Shown: piece by piece, positions 53,309 to 62,778 of the stretch
Position numbering within the stretch: the stretch's first letter is position 1
How the letters are laid out: the number at the start of each line of letters is the position of its first letter
Origin: Thermoplasmata archaeon
GTDB taxonomy: Archaea; Thermoplasmatota; Thermoplasmata; Thermoplasmatales; Thermoplasmataceae
Reading direction: 5' to 3'
DNA: 64,000 nucleotides
NCBI GenBank assembly: GCA_021797355.1
Contig: JAJZZX010000008.1
Coordinates: forward strand, 1 to 64,000
Notes under the pieces: generated by a model
What the model saw: only the letters and a program-made list of their open reading frames with translations
Database searches by the model: none
Told to the model about the DNA's origin: nothing
Position numbers and translations under genes: made by a program

Positions 53309-53454
53309 TGGCATGAATGCCATTCAAGATACTTAAGGATGATATTCTCTCAGAAAGGATCTGGGCTAAGGGGGAAAAGGGAGGAATTGGCCTTTACACT
53401 TCCTAGCCTCATCAGCTGTTTCGCTGATACCCTACACCTTGAGAGCTTGCCTAG

Positions 53455-54180
53455 TCAAATGTTCTCAAGGTGAAACTCCACCCTCTTGTTCCTCTTTCCC
53501 TTGCTTTCTATCTTGTTTAAGACAAGCTTCCCTATCTCCCTGGTATTGGAGACATGTGTTCCTCCGTCGGCCTGTTCATCCAGGCCCTCAATGACTATTA
53601 TCCTGATTGTGTCAAGTGAATTTAGAAGTTCCCTTCCCGGCGCTGTCCGTGCTAGATTTTCCATAGACTTGGCCTCCTGGCTGCTGATCTCCTTCTGGTA
53701 TATCCTGTGCCCCTCAGCTATGAAATTGTTGCTCTCGTTGATTATGGCCTCGACAATCTCCCTGCTGAAATCATTCATGTCAAGATCAATTCTCGCTCTG
53801 TCCTGGTAAAGTTGCCCTCCTGTTAGGAACCCCTGGTCGCCATGCCTGTGGGTAACTATGCCATCCAGAACATGGACCGCAGAGTGGTATCTCATGTGCC
53901 AGAACCTCCTTTCCCAGTCAACGACTCCATGAACGGAATCTCCTGCTCTCAGGTTTTCTGAGTGGTCAAGTATGTGCAGCACGTCATCTCCATTCTTTCT
54001 GACGTCAATTACCCTGTATTCTCCTCTTACGGATCTTAATATCCCGGTGTCATTGGGCTGGCCCCCTCCTGTGGCGTAAAATGCTGTCCTGTCAAGTATG
54101 ACGCCATTTCCTTCTATCTCCTCGACTGTGGCATCAAATTCCCTGAGGTACATGTCATTCCAGTAGAGTTTTTCTGTCAT
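53455..54180 (-). CDS. Alanyl-tRNA editing protein AlaX (AlaXM type)
   Basis: 241 residues. An N-terminal beta-barrel linker (YATGGGQPNDTGIL) and an editing domain with RYHSAVHVLDG (the HxxxH zinc motif) and DGGTHVSNTREIG. The second zinc motif is usually CxxxH (CGGTH); here the cysteine is Asp, so the metal site has three or more modified ligands. It hydrolyses mischarged Ser- or Gly-tRNA(Ala). Confidence 0.9.
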   Translation of the reverse strand: MTEKLYWNDMYLREFDATVEEIEGNGVILDRTAFYATGGGQPNDTGILRSVRGEYRVIDVRKNGDDVLHILDHSENLRAGDSVHGVVDWERRFWHMRYHSAVHVLDGIVTHRHGDQGFLTGGQLYQDRARIDLDMNDFSREIVEAIINESNNFIAEGHRIYQKEISSQEAKSMENLARTAPGRELLNSLDTIRIIVIEGLDEQADGGTHVSNTREIGKLVLNKIESKGKRNKRVEFHLENI

Positions 54181-54310
54181 GATCCCCTAATGGGCGATCA
54201 GTAATATTATTGTTCCATTTTCTTCATCTTGGACAAACGGGGTTACCTGCAAAATACATGATTACCCGGAAGACTGCCAACACTTATATAATAACTTAAA
54301 ATTACTGAGA

Positions 54311-54979
54311 ATGCCCCTTATAAGAGAAGAGGACAAGAAGTTCCTCATGCAGGAATTCGAGAAACATCTGAAGAATGACGTGGACCTTGTTATTTTCACT
54401 TCCGAAAATTCAGACTGCAAATACTGCAAGGAAACTGTGGAGCTGGCTGAAGAAGTTTCTGAGATAAACAAAAAAATTCATCTCTTGAAGTACGACTTTG
54501 ACAAGGACAAGGAAGCCGTGAAGGCCTACGACGTTGAGAAGTTCCCGGCCACCATAGTGGCGGAGCATGGAAAGAAGGATGGCAGGATAAAGTATTACGG
54601 TATCCCGTCAGGCTACGAATTCGGCTCGCTCATTGAGGACCTCAAGAACGTATCATCCAATGAGGTTGAGGTTTCTTCAAAGGCCATGGAAGTTGTAAGC
54701 AAGATAGACAAGCCCATCAAGATAAAGGTGTATGTTACACCAACCTGCCCTTACTGCCCCAGAGCTGTCGGCACAGCCCACAAATTTGCCATTCTTAACA
54801 AAAATATAACCGGAGAAATGGTTGAGTCTCTTGAATTTGAGCAGGAGGCTGAAGAAGTTGGCGTTTCCAGTGTACCACACATTGTCATAAACGGAGAGGT
54901 GCAGTTTGTCGGCGCATATCCTGATGACCAGTTTGCTGAGTATGTGCTAGAGGCATACAATAACCACCCCTCATCCTGA
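54311..54979 (+). CDS. Protein disulfide oxidoreductase (tandem thioredoxin fold)
   Basis: 222 residues with two thioredoxin/glutaredoxin modules: the N-terminal active site SDCKYCKETVE (CxxC) and the C-terminal TPTCPYCPRAVG (CxxC), with cis-proline loops at KFPATIV and SVPHIVING. This two-module form is typical of thermophilic archaea and makes or isomerises disulfides in the cytosol. TATA-like CTTATATAATA 24-33 bases upstream (leaderless). Confidence 0.92.
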   Translation: MPLIREEDKKFLMQEFEKHLKNDVDLVIFTSENSDCKYCKETVELAEEVSEINKKIHLLKYDFDKDKEAVKAYDVEKFPATIVAEHGKKDGRIKYYGIPSGYEFGSLIEDLKNVSSNEVEVSSKAMEVVSKIDKPIKIKVYVTPTCPYCPRAVGTAHKFAILNKNITGEMVESLEFEQEAEEVGVSSVPHIVINGEVQFVGAYPDDQFAEYVLEAYNNHPSS

Positions 54980-54990
54980 ACCATAACCCC

Positions 54991-56349
54991 TTATTTTTCA
55001 GAGGAATTGCCACTCAATTCCCTGCTTTTCCCAAACACCCTTACCCTGCTTCTTATGGGCGCTGACCTCTGCTGGGCTTTGTTCAGCCTTCTGACACTGT
55101 AAATCAATGCTGAAGAGCCTGCAACAATGCCCGCTATGAGCATGCTTTCAGTTCCCAGAAAAGCAAAGAAAATGATAATGGTTGCAATCCCGGCTGCTGG
55201 AACAGCGAAGAACCAGTCCTTTCCAAGAATGCCCACAGTCTTTTTTCCGCCCCGGTACTTCATATGGATCGTGAGTGCGGCAATGTTGATGATTGAGTAC
55301 GCTGAGATAACGCAAGCATTGGAGGATTCAACAATTGTCCCGAATGAGGCGGCAGGCATCATTGCTACGGCCAGAAGGAATGATATGACGATGGCAACAA
55401 GTGGTGTGGAATACCTGTCCAGATATGATATTTGATGGGGCAGCTCTCCATCCCTGGCCATTGCATACAGCACCCGTGACGTTCCGAGCATTCCAGTAAG
55501 TATCACGCCAGATGTGGCTACCAGGGCCCCTGCTGAAACCGCTAGCCCGAGCCATTCCAAACCAGTACCGGATGCTGCCAGAGCAAGCGGAGAGGCTGAT
55601 GAGGCAAGCTCAGCTGGAGTTGCCAGGCCAATGGCTGCCAGCGTAATGAGAAAGTACAAGGCTGCTGATATGAGGATTGACATTATGATTGCAAGCGGTA
55701 TGGTCCTCTCCGGATTGATAACCTCCTCAGATACTGTCGTTACCCTGGAGAAGCCTGAAAATGCGAAGAATATTACCGCTGCCCCCGATATTATGCCCTC
55801 TGGGCCCTTCACAAAAAGATGTGTTAAATGAGATGGGTTGAAAAAGAACAGCCCTGTCACCGTGAAAAGGATCAATATTGCCAGATTGACCATTACAATT
55901 GCCCGAAGCGTCTTTGCCGAGTTCTTAATGCCAAGGGCATTTAGCACAGCGAATGATAGAACCACCCCCACACCAACAAATATGACGGGAAATCTTGAAT
56001 CCAGGACCTCATCCAGGTAACTGCCAAAACTTATGGAGACTGCCGACAGCGCAACTATATTTCCAAAGGTCCAGAGACTGCCTCCGAGAAATCCAGCAAA
56101 CGGAGACAGACTTTCCTTTCCATACTCATAAACACCCCCTTCCTTGTCAACATGCCGGGCTATCTGTGAGAAGCTTATGCCAGTCAATATTGCCACAACT
56201 GCCGCCAGCGGTATGGAGAATATCACCGCAGGGCCAGCCAATCCTGCAGAGATCCCTATGATGACGAATATTCCCGCCCCTATGATTGCACCGAGATTGA
56301 TCATTATTGCATCAAGCAGCTTCAGCGTCCTTGTGAATCCATGAGGCAT
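54991..56349 (-). CDS. APC-family amino acid permease
   Basis: 452 residues, 12 hydrophobic helices. The start is MPHGFTRTLKLLDAIMINLG with GAIIGAGIFVIIG in helix 1; the FAFSGFSRVTTVSEEVINPERTIP segment is the typical helix 6-7 signature of the family. Transports an amino acid with protons or by exchange. It is convergent with the disulfide oxidoreductase gene. Confidence 0.9.
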   Translation of the reverse strand: MPHGFTRTLKLLDAIMINLGAIIGAGIFVIIGISAGLAGPAVIFSIPLAAVVAILTGISFSQIARHVDKEGGVYEYGKESLSPFAGFLGGSLWTFGNIVALSAVSISFGSYLDEVLDSRFPVIFVGVGVVLSFAVLNALGIKNSAKTLRAIVMVNLAILILFTVTGLFFFNPSHLTHLFVKGPEGIISGAAVIFFAFSGFSRVTTVSEEVINPERTIPLAIIMSILISAALYFLITLAAIGLATPAELASSASPLALAASGTGLEWLGLAVSAGALVATSGVILTGMLGTSRVLYAMARDGELPHQISYLDRYSTPLVAIVISFLLAVAMMPAASFGTIVESSNACVISAYSIINIAALTIHMKYRGGKKTVGILGKDWFFAVPAAGIATIIIFFAFLGTESMLIAGIVAGSSALIYSVRRLNKAQQRSAPIRSRVRVFGKSRELSGNSSEK

Positions 56350-56460
56350 TCCAATCTATCATAGCACCATAGATAATTCTTTGTGCACATATTTTCACAG
56401 CAAGCTTTCAAATTCAATATTTTCGCATAAAATATTTTACCGTTACCTGACTGTCAGATC

Positions 56461-56796
56461 ATGGCATCATACGAAGTCATGAGTGAAATAATAGGCAAGG
56501 CGAGCGCCATGGATAGCTTCAAGAAGGAAATTGTAGGGTTCAACAAGACATTTCTGTTCAAGCCTTCAGATGCAAAGCCCTATCATGTGGAGATTAACAA
56601 TGGGACTGCCACGCTTGCAGAAGGCGAGGTGGCATCACCAAGCGCAACAATTTCAGCAACCGACCAGGTGCTGTCTGACATATTCACGGGCAAGACCGAC
56701 GCTATCAAGGCCTTCATGCAGGGCCAGCTTAAAGTAAGTGGCGATATATTCAGCGCACAGAAACTTACCGGAATCGTGTCGAAGCTCAGGAAGTGA
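56461..56796 (+). CDS. SCP2 sterol-carrier-domain protein
   Basis: 111 residues. The SCP2 fold: NKTFLFKPSDAKPYHVEI, NGTATLAEGEVASPSATI and DIFTGKTDAIKAFMQGQLKV near the C terminus. It binds fatty acyl chains or other lipids. Immediately upstream of the beta-oxidation multienzyme (four bases apart), so it probably presents acyl-CoA to it. TATA-like AAAATATTTTACC at 56427-56439. Confidence 0.88.
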   Translation: MASYEVMSEIIGKASAMDSFKKEIVGFNKTFLFKPSDAKPYHVEINNGTATLAEGEVASPSATISATDQVLSDIFTGKTDAIKAFMQGQLKVSGDIFSAQKLTGIVSKLRK

Positions 56797-56800
56797 TCTC

Positions 56801-58792
56801 TTGAATATAAGATCGGTCACCGTAATAGGTGCCGGGATCATGGGCCACGGCATTGCAGAAGTTTGTGCAATTTCAGGCCTCCCCGTTATCATTGAGGATG
56901 CATTTCCAGAGGCGCTGAAAAAGGCTGAGGTATCAATAAAGAGCAGCCTTGACCGTATGAAGAAGTCAGGAAAGATCGATGATACTGCGTATTCTAGCGT
57001 TCTTTCCAGAATCTCCTTTTCATCATCCCTCAAGGAGGCTGTAAGAGACGCTGATCTTATCATAGAGGCTGTTCCTGAAATTCCTGACCTGAAGATATCC
57101 GTCATAAAGGATATTACATCTTCATGCAGGCCGGATGTCATTGTAGCCTCCAACACCTCGAATATCAGGATTTCCACCCTTGCTGATCATGCAACAAATC
57201 CCCAGCGCGTTCTGGGGCTCCACTTCTTTAATCCTCCTGTGGTTATGAAGCTGGTAGAAGTCATAAAATCTGATAAGACCTCACAGGAATATTTTGATTC
57301 TGCCTTTGAGTTTGCAAAATTCATTGGAAAAACCCCAATAAAGGTTCTTAAAGACAGTCCTGGATTCGTTGTCAACAGGATAAATGCTCCGGAAAGCCTT
57401 CTTTTTTGCCTTATACTTGACAAAGGAATGGCGAGGCCGGAAGATGTGGATGCGTTCGCAAAGGGCCAGGGACTTCCCATGGGCCCATATGAACTGATGG
57501 ATTACGTAGGCATAGACACCGTTGTGCATTCCCTGGAATATTATTCTGAAACTCTTGACAGGGAATACGGCAAATGCCATTACTTCAAGAAATTCATGGA
57601 AGAGGGGAAACTTGGCCTTAAGTCCGGTAAGGGATTCTACGTTTGGGAAAATGGCCATGCGAAGATCCCGGAGGCAAAGCCATCATCCGTCCTTGAGCTC
57701 CTTGATATTCTTGCTGTTGAGATCAACGAAGCTGTGAAGATAATAGAGGAGGGAGTAGCTGCACCTTCAGACATAGAAACTGGGGTAAAGCTTGGAATGA
57801 ACCGCCCCTTCGGTCCGATATCTGTGGCTGAGAGCCTCACTAATGCAGAGATCAAGAGAAAACTCTTGGCGCTGAGCCAGAAGTTCGACACGAAGATATT
57901 CTATCCGGCAAAATCAATAGAGGATGGAAAGCTGAGGGAGATAATTTCTGGAAAGGCCCTCAAGCACACAGAAGAAACAGCGCAACCAGCCTCGGATGCT
58001 AAGGCTGCCGACGGGGATGAGGTGGTGAGGCTGGAGAGGGATGAGCAGACCAAAGTTGCCCGCCTCATACTCAAGAACACCAGGAACAATCTCATAAACC
58101 AGAAGGTCCTGGAATCTCTTGAAAAGTACCTGAAACAGCTCTGGAATGATCATGAGATCAATGTTATTGTGATTAGGGGCGAGGGCGATAATTTCTCCGC
58201 TGGTGCGCAGCTGACACAGTTTTTCAGCGGGCCTATGGACTTTTCTGAAAATGCCCGGCTTGGAGAGAGGACCTTCAGGCTGCTTTCCGAAATACCCAAG
58301 ATCACCATTGCTGAGATGAAAGGCTTTGTCCTTGGCGGGGGATTCGAGCTTTCAATATGGTGTGACATCAGGGTTGCCACTCCTGAGGCAACAATAGGCT
58401 TCCCAGAGACAACGCTTGGCCTGATTCCAGGATGGGGTGGGAGCCAGAGGCTCAGCAAGCTTGTAGGCATGTCAAGGGCTTCTTACCTAATTCTCACTGG
58501 GGACAGATTCACTGGAAAATACGCAAGCGATATTGGCCTGGTGTATAAGCTGTTTGAGAAGACAAATATAGCATCTGAGACAGACAGGCTGGCTGCGGAC
58601 CTCGCATCCAGAATAGCCCCGGTTTCTGCTGCCATGGCAAAGAAGCTGATCTACAAGGGGAGCGAAATGGGCACTGACAACGGGCTTGAGATGGAATCAG
58701 TGGCAATGGGGCTTCTATACGGCACAGATGATCTGAAGGAGGGAATATCGGCATTCCTGCAGAAGAGGAAGCCAGATTACAAGGGTAGGTAA
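56801..58792 (+). CDS. Fused 3-hydroxyacyl-CoA dehydrogenase / enoyl-CoA hydratase
   Basis: 663 residues from the TTG at 56801 (NIRSVTVIGAGIMGHGIAEV); the frame is open further upstream, but that part overlaps the SCP2 gene. The N-terminal NAD domain has LGLHFFNPPVVMKLVEVI and the C-terminal helical domain DSPGFVVNRINAP; at about residue 430 a crotonase domain begins, with GDNFSAGAQL (oxyanion hole), VLGGGFELSIWCD and GFPETTLGLIPGWGGSQRL. The hydratase comes last, unlike bacterial FadB, where it is first. Archaeal fusions of this order are known. Confidence 0.93.
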   Translation: MNIRSVTVIGAGIMGHGIAEVCAISGLPVIIEDAFPEALKKAEVSIKSSLDRMKKSGKIDDTAYSSVLSRISFSSSLKEAVRDADLIIEAVPEIPDLKISVIKDITSSCRPDVIVASNTSNIRISTLADHATNPQRVLGLHFFNPPVVMKLVEVIKSDKTSQEYFDSAFEFAKFIGKTPIKVLKDSPGFVVNRINAPESLLFCLILDKGMARPEDVDAFAKGQGLPMGPYELMDYVGIDTVVHSLEYYSETLDREYGKCHYFKKFMEEGKLGLKSGKGFYVWENGHAKIPEAKPSSVLELLDILAVEINEAVKIIEEGVAAPSDIETGVKLGMNRPFGPISVAESLTNAEIKRKLLALSQKFDTKIFYPAKSIEDGKLREIISGKALKHTEETAQPASDAKAADGDEVVRLERDEQTKVARLILKNTRNNLINQKVLESLEKYLKQLWNDHEINVIVIRGEGDNFSAGAQLTQFFSGPMDFSENARLGERTFRLLSEIPKITIAEMKGFVLGGGFELSIWCDIRVATPEATIGFPETTLGLIPGWGGSQRLSKLVGMSRASYLILTGDRFTGKYASDIGLVYKLFEKTNIASETDRLAADLASRIAPVSAAMAKKLIYKGSEMGTDNGLEMESVAMGLLYGTDDLKEGISAFLQKRKPDYKGR

Positions 58793-60025
58793 CTACCCCT
58801 TCATTGCCTCAAGAAGTAAGCCTGATATATCCGATACTTTGCCCTTTTTTGAAAGATTGGAAAGGCATATGGGACAGGCCGTGACAATCTCATCTGCACC
58901 GATTGCCTCCAGCTCCGCATACCTGTCATTCGATATTTTCTCTGAAAGATCAGGAAATATTAGCTCGTCTGGGCCTCCACAGCATCTGTTTCTCTTTCCG
59001 CTCCTGGCTGGGAGCTTGACTTCCGATGCCGATCTTAACAGTTCCAGCGGCCTGTTATAGGCATCCGTTCTCAGAACGAAATGGCATGGCTCATGGTAGG
59101 CAACATTCTTTCCAGTGCTGTGCAGTTTTGACTGATCCAGCAGGTCTGTGTAAAAGACAACTTCCAGATCAAATCCTTTTACGTATTTTGGATAAGCATT
59201 CCTGAGCAGATCGTATGTATGAGGATCGACCGTTATAATTCTTCTGGCCCCTGTTTTCTTGAGCATTCTGTACACCTTGGCGGAATATTCACGGAATTCC
59301 TCAAGATAGCCAAGATCGTAAATGAATGTCCCTGGATATGGCTCCTCATCACCCATATATGAAAAATTAACTCCAGCTCTGGCCAAAAGTTCGGCAATGT
59401 TCCTGAGGGATTGATCCAGTTTTGCTTTGAAATCCTTATCATACTGGGTTGCCGATATCCTTACCAGAGAGGGTATTTCTGACGCCATTGCTGCCATGAA
59501 TCTTCCCATGGCATCCCCCATGAGTGATCGCATTGCGTTCATCTTGCCAGTGTAAGCCATGAGCTGATACATGTTACCTGTGTAAAGCAGATTCTCAGAA
59601 CGGTCACTGAATTTCAGTCCTGAAGCCCAGCTGCCGAGCCCCCGGTGGATTCCTAATGGGTTCATGTATTTCATTGTTGCAGCCACAATCATACTCGCAT
59701 AGGGATTCCGGCTGCCCTTCATTTTTGCGCCAGCCAGAATGCTTCTGGATAGATGGCTCACTACGCCAGCATTTACGCCTGCTGGACATACCTGCAGACA
59801 AGCGAAACAGTCAAGGCATGAATAGAAGCTGTCGGATAACTGAAGATTTGGTTTGCCTTCCATATTCATTGAATTCAGGAGTTCCTTGCCCAGTATGACG
59901 CGGCCGCGGGCTCCTTTCCACAAATCATAGCCAGATGCCGGCAGCGTTGGGCATACGCTTTCACAGAAGCCGCAGCTTATGCATTTTCCTACCTCTTCCT
60001 CAAGCTGCCGGAGAAGATCAGTCAA
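58793..60025 (-). CDS. GlcF-like iron-sulfur subunit with CCG domains
   Basis: 410 residues. Two ferredoxin motifs (CISCGFCESVCPTLP and CLDCFACLQVCPAG), then CCG domains ending with HEPCHFVLR, CCGGPDELIFPD and CPICLSNL. Electron-relay subunit for the flavoprotein encoded immediately upstream (eight-base overlap). It should carry electrons to the quinone pool or heterodisulfide-type carriers. Confidence 0.9.
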   Translation of the reverse strand: MTDLLRQLEEEVGKCISCGFCESVCPTLPASGYDLWKGARGRVILGKELLNSMNMEGKPNLQLSDSFYSCLDCFACLQVCPAGVNAGVVSHLSRSILAGAKMKGSRNPYASMIVAATMKYMNPLGIHRGLGSWASGLKFSDRSENLLYTGNMYQLMAYTGKMNAMRSLMGDAMGRFMAAMASEIPSLVRISATQYDKDFKAKLDQSLRNIAELLARAGVNFSYMGDEEPYPGTFIYDLGYLEEFREYSAKVYRMLKKTGARRIITVDPHTYDLLRNAYPKYVKGFDLEVVFYTDLLDQSKLHSTGKNVAYHEPCHFVLRTDAYNRPLELLRSASEVKLPARSGKRNRCCGGPDELIFPDLSEKISNDRYAELEAIGADEIVTACPICLSNLSKKGKVSDISGLLLEAMKG

Positions 60026-61409
60026 ACATCTTACCCCTGTTCATTATGCCTTTTGGATCAAAATCTTTCCTGATGGCCTTCATAAGCTCCATTACATGAG
60101 GTGAACCTGTTTCCCTGATTTCCATTTCAAGAAGTTCCTTTTTCTCAATGCCAATTCCATGTTCGGCAGACACACTTCCGCCATATTTTAAGGCAATACG
60201 CCCAAAATCAATCTGGAATTCATCAACCTTCTTCATCTGTTCCCGGTTTGAGACATCGGCGTAAATATTCGCATGAATGTTTCCATCTGCTATATGGCCG
60301 AAGAGAGCTACCTTCAGCCCGTGCTCATTGACCTTTGATTCGCTGTCCTTGAGAGCCTCAGGAAGCCTGGATGCAGGAACCACTATGTCTCCAATGACGA
60401 CCCTCTCAGACATGCTGCTGCGCTCACTAAGCAGAGATGCGTAGGCTCCCTTCCTGGCCTCATAGATCCTGGACATTTCCTGTGGATCGGTGGTTACCCT
60501 AAGATCTAACGGGCTGAACTCTTTCATTACCTCCGCAGCGTCTTGAAGTTGCCTCTGCAGGCTCTCTCGTGGGGCAGCAATGTCTACTATGAGGAGATAT
60601 CTGGCCCTCTCCGGAAATTCCATACCTCTTGTTTTCTCCAGTGAATCCATGGTGATTCTGTCCAGAAATTCCGCTATCTCTGGTGTTATTCCCCTGGCCT
60701 TCATAGATGAAATGGCCCTTCCGACGTTGCCAATCTCATCGTAATATGCCAGGATCCTCCCCTTGGCCTCTGGTAGGGGCCATATCTTCAGAATGGCCTT
60801 GGTAATAACTCCAAGTGTGCCTTCTGCGCCCACGAAAAGGGCCGTGAGGTCGTAGCCTGCAGTCCTCTTCAGGACCTTCCCTCCTACGTTGATGACCTCC
60901 CCGTTTGGAAGTACAACCTCAAGACCCAGTATCCAGTTGCGCGTTGTACCATATGTTGCAGCCCGCAGCCCTCCAGCATTTGTTGAGATAGATCCCCCAA
61001 CTGTAGCGGCAAGCGAGCTTGCTGGATCCGGGGGGTAAAAATGCCTAAACCTTGAAAGATACTCATTGAGGGCATCAAGCCTTACTCCCGGTTCAGCTAT
61101 TGCGTATCTGTCCTCAGGCTTTACTTCAAGAATGTGATCGAATTTTGCCATGCTGAGGACAATTGAATCTTCAAGAGGAATAGATGAGCCTGTAAGTGAA
61201 GTGCCGCCCCCTCTTACAACGACTGATACCGAATATTTCTGGCATATCTTCAGAGTATCGCTTACCTGCTCTACGCTGTCCGGCAGGGCTACTGCAACGG
61301 GGTCATTTCCCTGGAAATATGAAGCATCGGTACGATATGGAATTAACTGCTCTTTCCTTGTTAAAAGGTTGTTGCCTAGTGCTGACTTGAGATCCTCAAG
61401 TAGGGCCAT
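60018..61409 (-). CDS. FAD-binding 2-hydroxyacid dehydrogenase (GlcD/D-lactate dehydrogenase type)
   Basis: 463 residues. A PCMH-type FAD domain: SVVVRGGGTSLTGSSIPLED, PDPASSLAATVGGSISTNAGG and GAEGTLGVITKAILK; the C-terminal cap ends with VSAEHGIGIEKKELL and RKDFDPKGIMNRGKMF. It oxidises glycolate, D-lactate or another 2-hydroxyacid. It forms a two-gene operon with the Fe-S subunit. Confidence 0.92.
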   Translation of the reverse strand: MALLEDLKSALGNNLLTRKEQLIPYRTDASYFQGNDPVAVALPDSVEQVSDTLKICQKYSVSVVVRGGGTSLTGSSIPLEDSIVLSMAKFDHILEVKPEDRYAIAEPGVRLDALNEYLSRFRHFYPPDPASSLAATVGGSISTNAGGLRAATYGTTRNWILGLEVVLPNGEVINVGGKVLKRTAGYDLTALFVGAEGTLGVITKAILKIWPLPEAKGRILAYYDEIGNVGRAISSMKARGITPEIAEFLDRITMDSLEKTRGMEFPERARYLLIVDIAAPRESLQRQLQDAAEVMKEFSPLDLRVTTDPQEMSRIYEARKGAYASLLSERSSMSERVVIGDIVVPASRLPEALKDSESKVNEHGLKVALFGHIADGNIHANIYADVSNREQMKKVDEFQIDFGRIALKYGGSVSAEHGIGIEKKELLEMEIRETGSPHVMELMKAIRKDFDPKGIMNRGKMFD

Positions 61410-61422
61410 GAATGTGGAGAGT

Positions 61423-61677
61423 TTATATGTTCTTTAAATGATTCGTGGGCTCATCATGGCTGATACTTATGCAGTAAAACCTTCTCCTTGCGTCATTCAT
61501 GCATATCTGTGTATGAACCAGGCCAGCATCCCGAAGTATGCGTATGGCATATAACAGTGTTCTTTTGGGAAGAGAGGTTTCAGATTTTAGGTCCTCGAAT
61601 TTTGCTATCTTCAGCCGAGAGAGTGCCTCTATTACCGTTAAGGCTGAATTGGGCAGATTGCCATAGGCAGTTTCCAT
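61423..61677 (-). CDS. Small winged-helix regulator
   Basis: 84 residues from the ATG (METAYGNLPNSALTVIEALS); a longer frame to 61953 runs through the tRNA and is not credible. Winged-helix pattern: LKIAKFEDLKSETSLPKRTL, then LYAIRILRDAGLVHTQIC. A TATA-like AAATACTTAATGC lies 22-34 bases before this ATG, supporting a leaderless start. The regulated gene is unknown; it lies just upstream of the 2-hydroxyacid dehydrogenase operon on the same strand and may control it. Confidence 0.65.
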   Translation of the reverse strand: METAYGNLPNSALTVIEALSRLKIAKFEDLKSETSLPKRTLLYAIRILRDAGLVHTQICMNDARRRFYCISISHDEPTNHLKNI

Positions 61678-61820
61678 TGTGAAACTAGCATAAACAAGTG
61701 CATTAAGTATTTGTCTGATAAAATTACAGAGAGTTATCATAGGGGATTGCATAGGAGAAGCGGAAAGCTCTACCAACTTAATTGAAAGATTTATCTGTTG
61801 TGAATAATTAGCCCTTTTGC

Positions 61821-61893
61821 GCCACTGTAGCTCAGTTGGTAGAGCAGCTGACTTGTAATCAGCAGGTCGGGGGATCGATACCCTCCAGTGGCT
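61821..61893 (+). tRNA. tRNA-Thr(TGT)
   Basis: 73 bases. Acceptor GCCACTG pairs with CAGTGGC; D arm GCTC/GAGC; anticodon stem GCTGA/TCAGC with loop CTTGTAA (anticodon TGT at 61854-61856); T stem GGGGG/CCCTC; discriminator T, as in archaeal tRNA-Thr. No intron is evident. The 3' CCA is not encoded. The IS256 remnant begins right after the 3' end. Confidence 0.93.
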
Positions 61894-62440
61894 CTTCAAC
61901 GCCCCTTTCATGGATATCCATGAGGACATTGCGGTATGCAATGTGATTCTCAACAGGATTCATGTAGAATCCTAGAATCTCATAGTTTCCTGATTCACGT
62001 ATTCCCATTGCAAATATGACACATTCCTTCCGCACTGTTTCCATTCTCAGGGAGAAGAACACTGCATCCATGAATATGGCGATGTATCTCTTCTCAAGTG
62101 GCCTTTACCGCCACCCGCTTATTTCCGGAACTGTTATTTCCGTGATCCTTGATATTGTTGACCTGCTGTATTTATTGTGAAACAGTTCCTCAAGTATTTC
62201 TGCCATCTTCCCTGCTGATATTCCCTTTGAATACATGGAAATAACAAGATCGTCTATTCCGATGTTGCGCCGATATGGTTCGAATAAGGCTGTCTGGAAT
62301 TCATTGTTGCGATCCCCTGTAACCCTGAGATCATTTATTTTCCCATATCTTGTACCCAGATCTCTCCCGTAATATCCATTTCTCGATCCACTGTTCTGCC
62401 ATTGTTTATTGCTTCCTGGGTGGTTCCTGGAGGCATCCTT
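61894..62440 (-). pseudogene. IS256 (mutator)-family transposase remnant
   Basis: Reading in one frame: NSGSRNGYYGRDLGTRYGKI, FEPYRRNIGIDDLVISMYSK, then a stop (TAA at about 62107), then RPLEKRYIAIFMDAVF with the DDE-region aspartate, then GIRESGNYEILGFYMN and LMDIHERGVEEPL, where it meets the tRNA-Thr 3' end. The N-terminal part upstream of 62440 and the C-terminal half are lost. A nonsense codon and truncation make it inactive. Confidence 0.75.
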
Positions 62441-62778
62441 TCATTTTTCATGAAATTTCTCCCATGATCAAGATCCTGATCTTTTATTTACACAAAATTC
62501 TGAATATTATCGTCAAAGTCGCAGAAAGAGCCAAGATCAAGCAAAACAATGGTCAATTTGTCTGCATTAGCCATACTAAAAGAATCCATCTTCAACCTTA
62601 GGCAGCTGCAGACATCTTCTTTACATGGAATTAGTCTGCTATTACATGGTTACAGAAATCCGAGATTAGAAGAGCGTGTGAAAAATATATGGGGGGCAAC
62701 GTTACACCTGCTTCGTTTCACAAATCTTCGACGGGGCATACAAATGTATGTATCCACACCTTTCAGTAAATTTATGAT
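62441..62778. other. Stretch without a recognisable gene
   Basis: About 340 bases. A plus-strand frame (62549-63055) runs into the opposite-strand peptidase gene and lacks a promoter or ribosome site; it is not accepted as a gene. AT-rich, no RNA fold noticed. It may be a remnant of the element that carried the IS256 copy. Confidence 0.4.

Noticed and set aside
61678-61953. Upstream extension of the small winged-helix gene through the tRNA-Thr region
   Set aside because: The extension translates a tRNA gene; a TATA-like box fits the internal ATG at 61677.
61859-62071. A separate 70-residue gene beside the tRNA
   Set aside because: It is the middle of a disrupted IS256 transposase, not a gene, and its last codons come from the tRNA.
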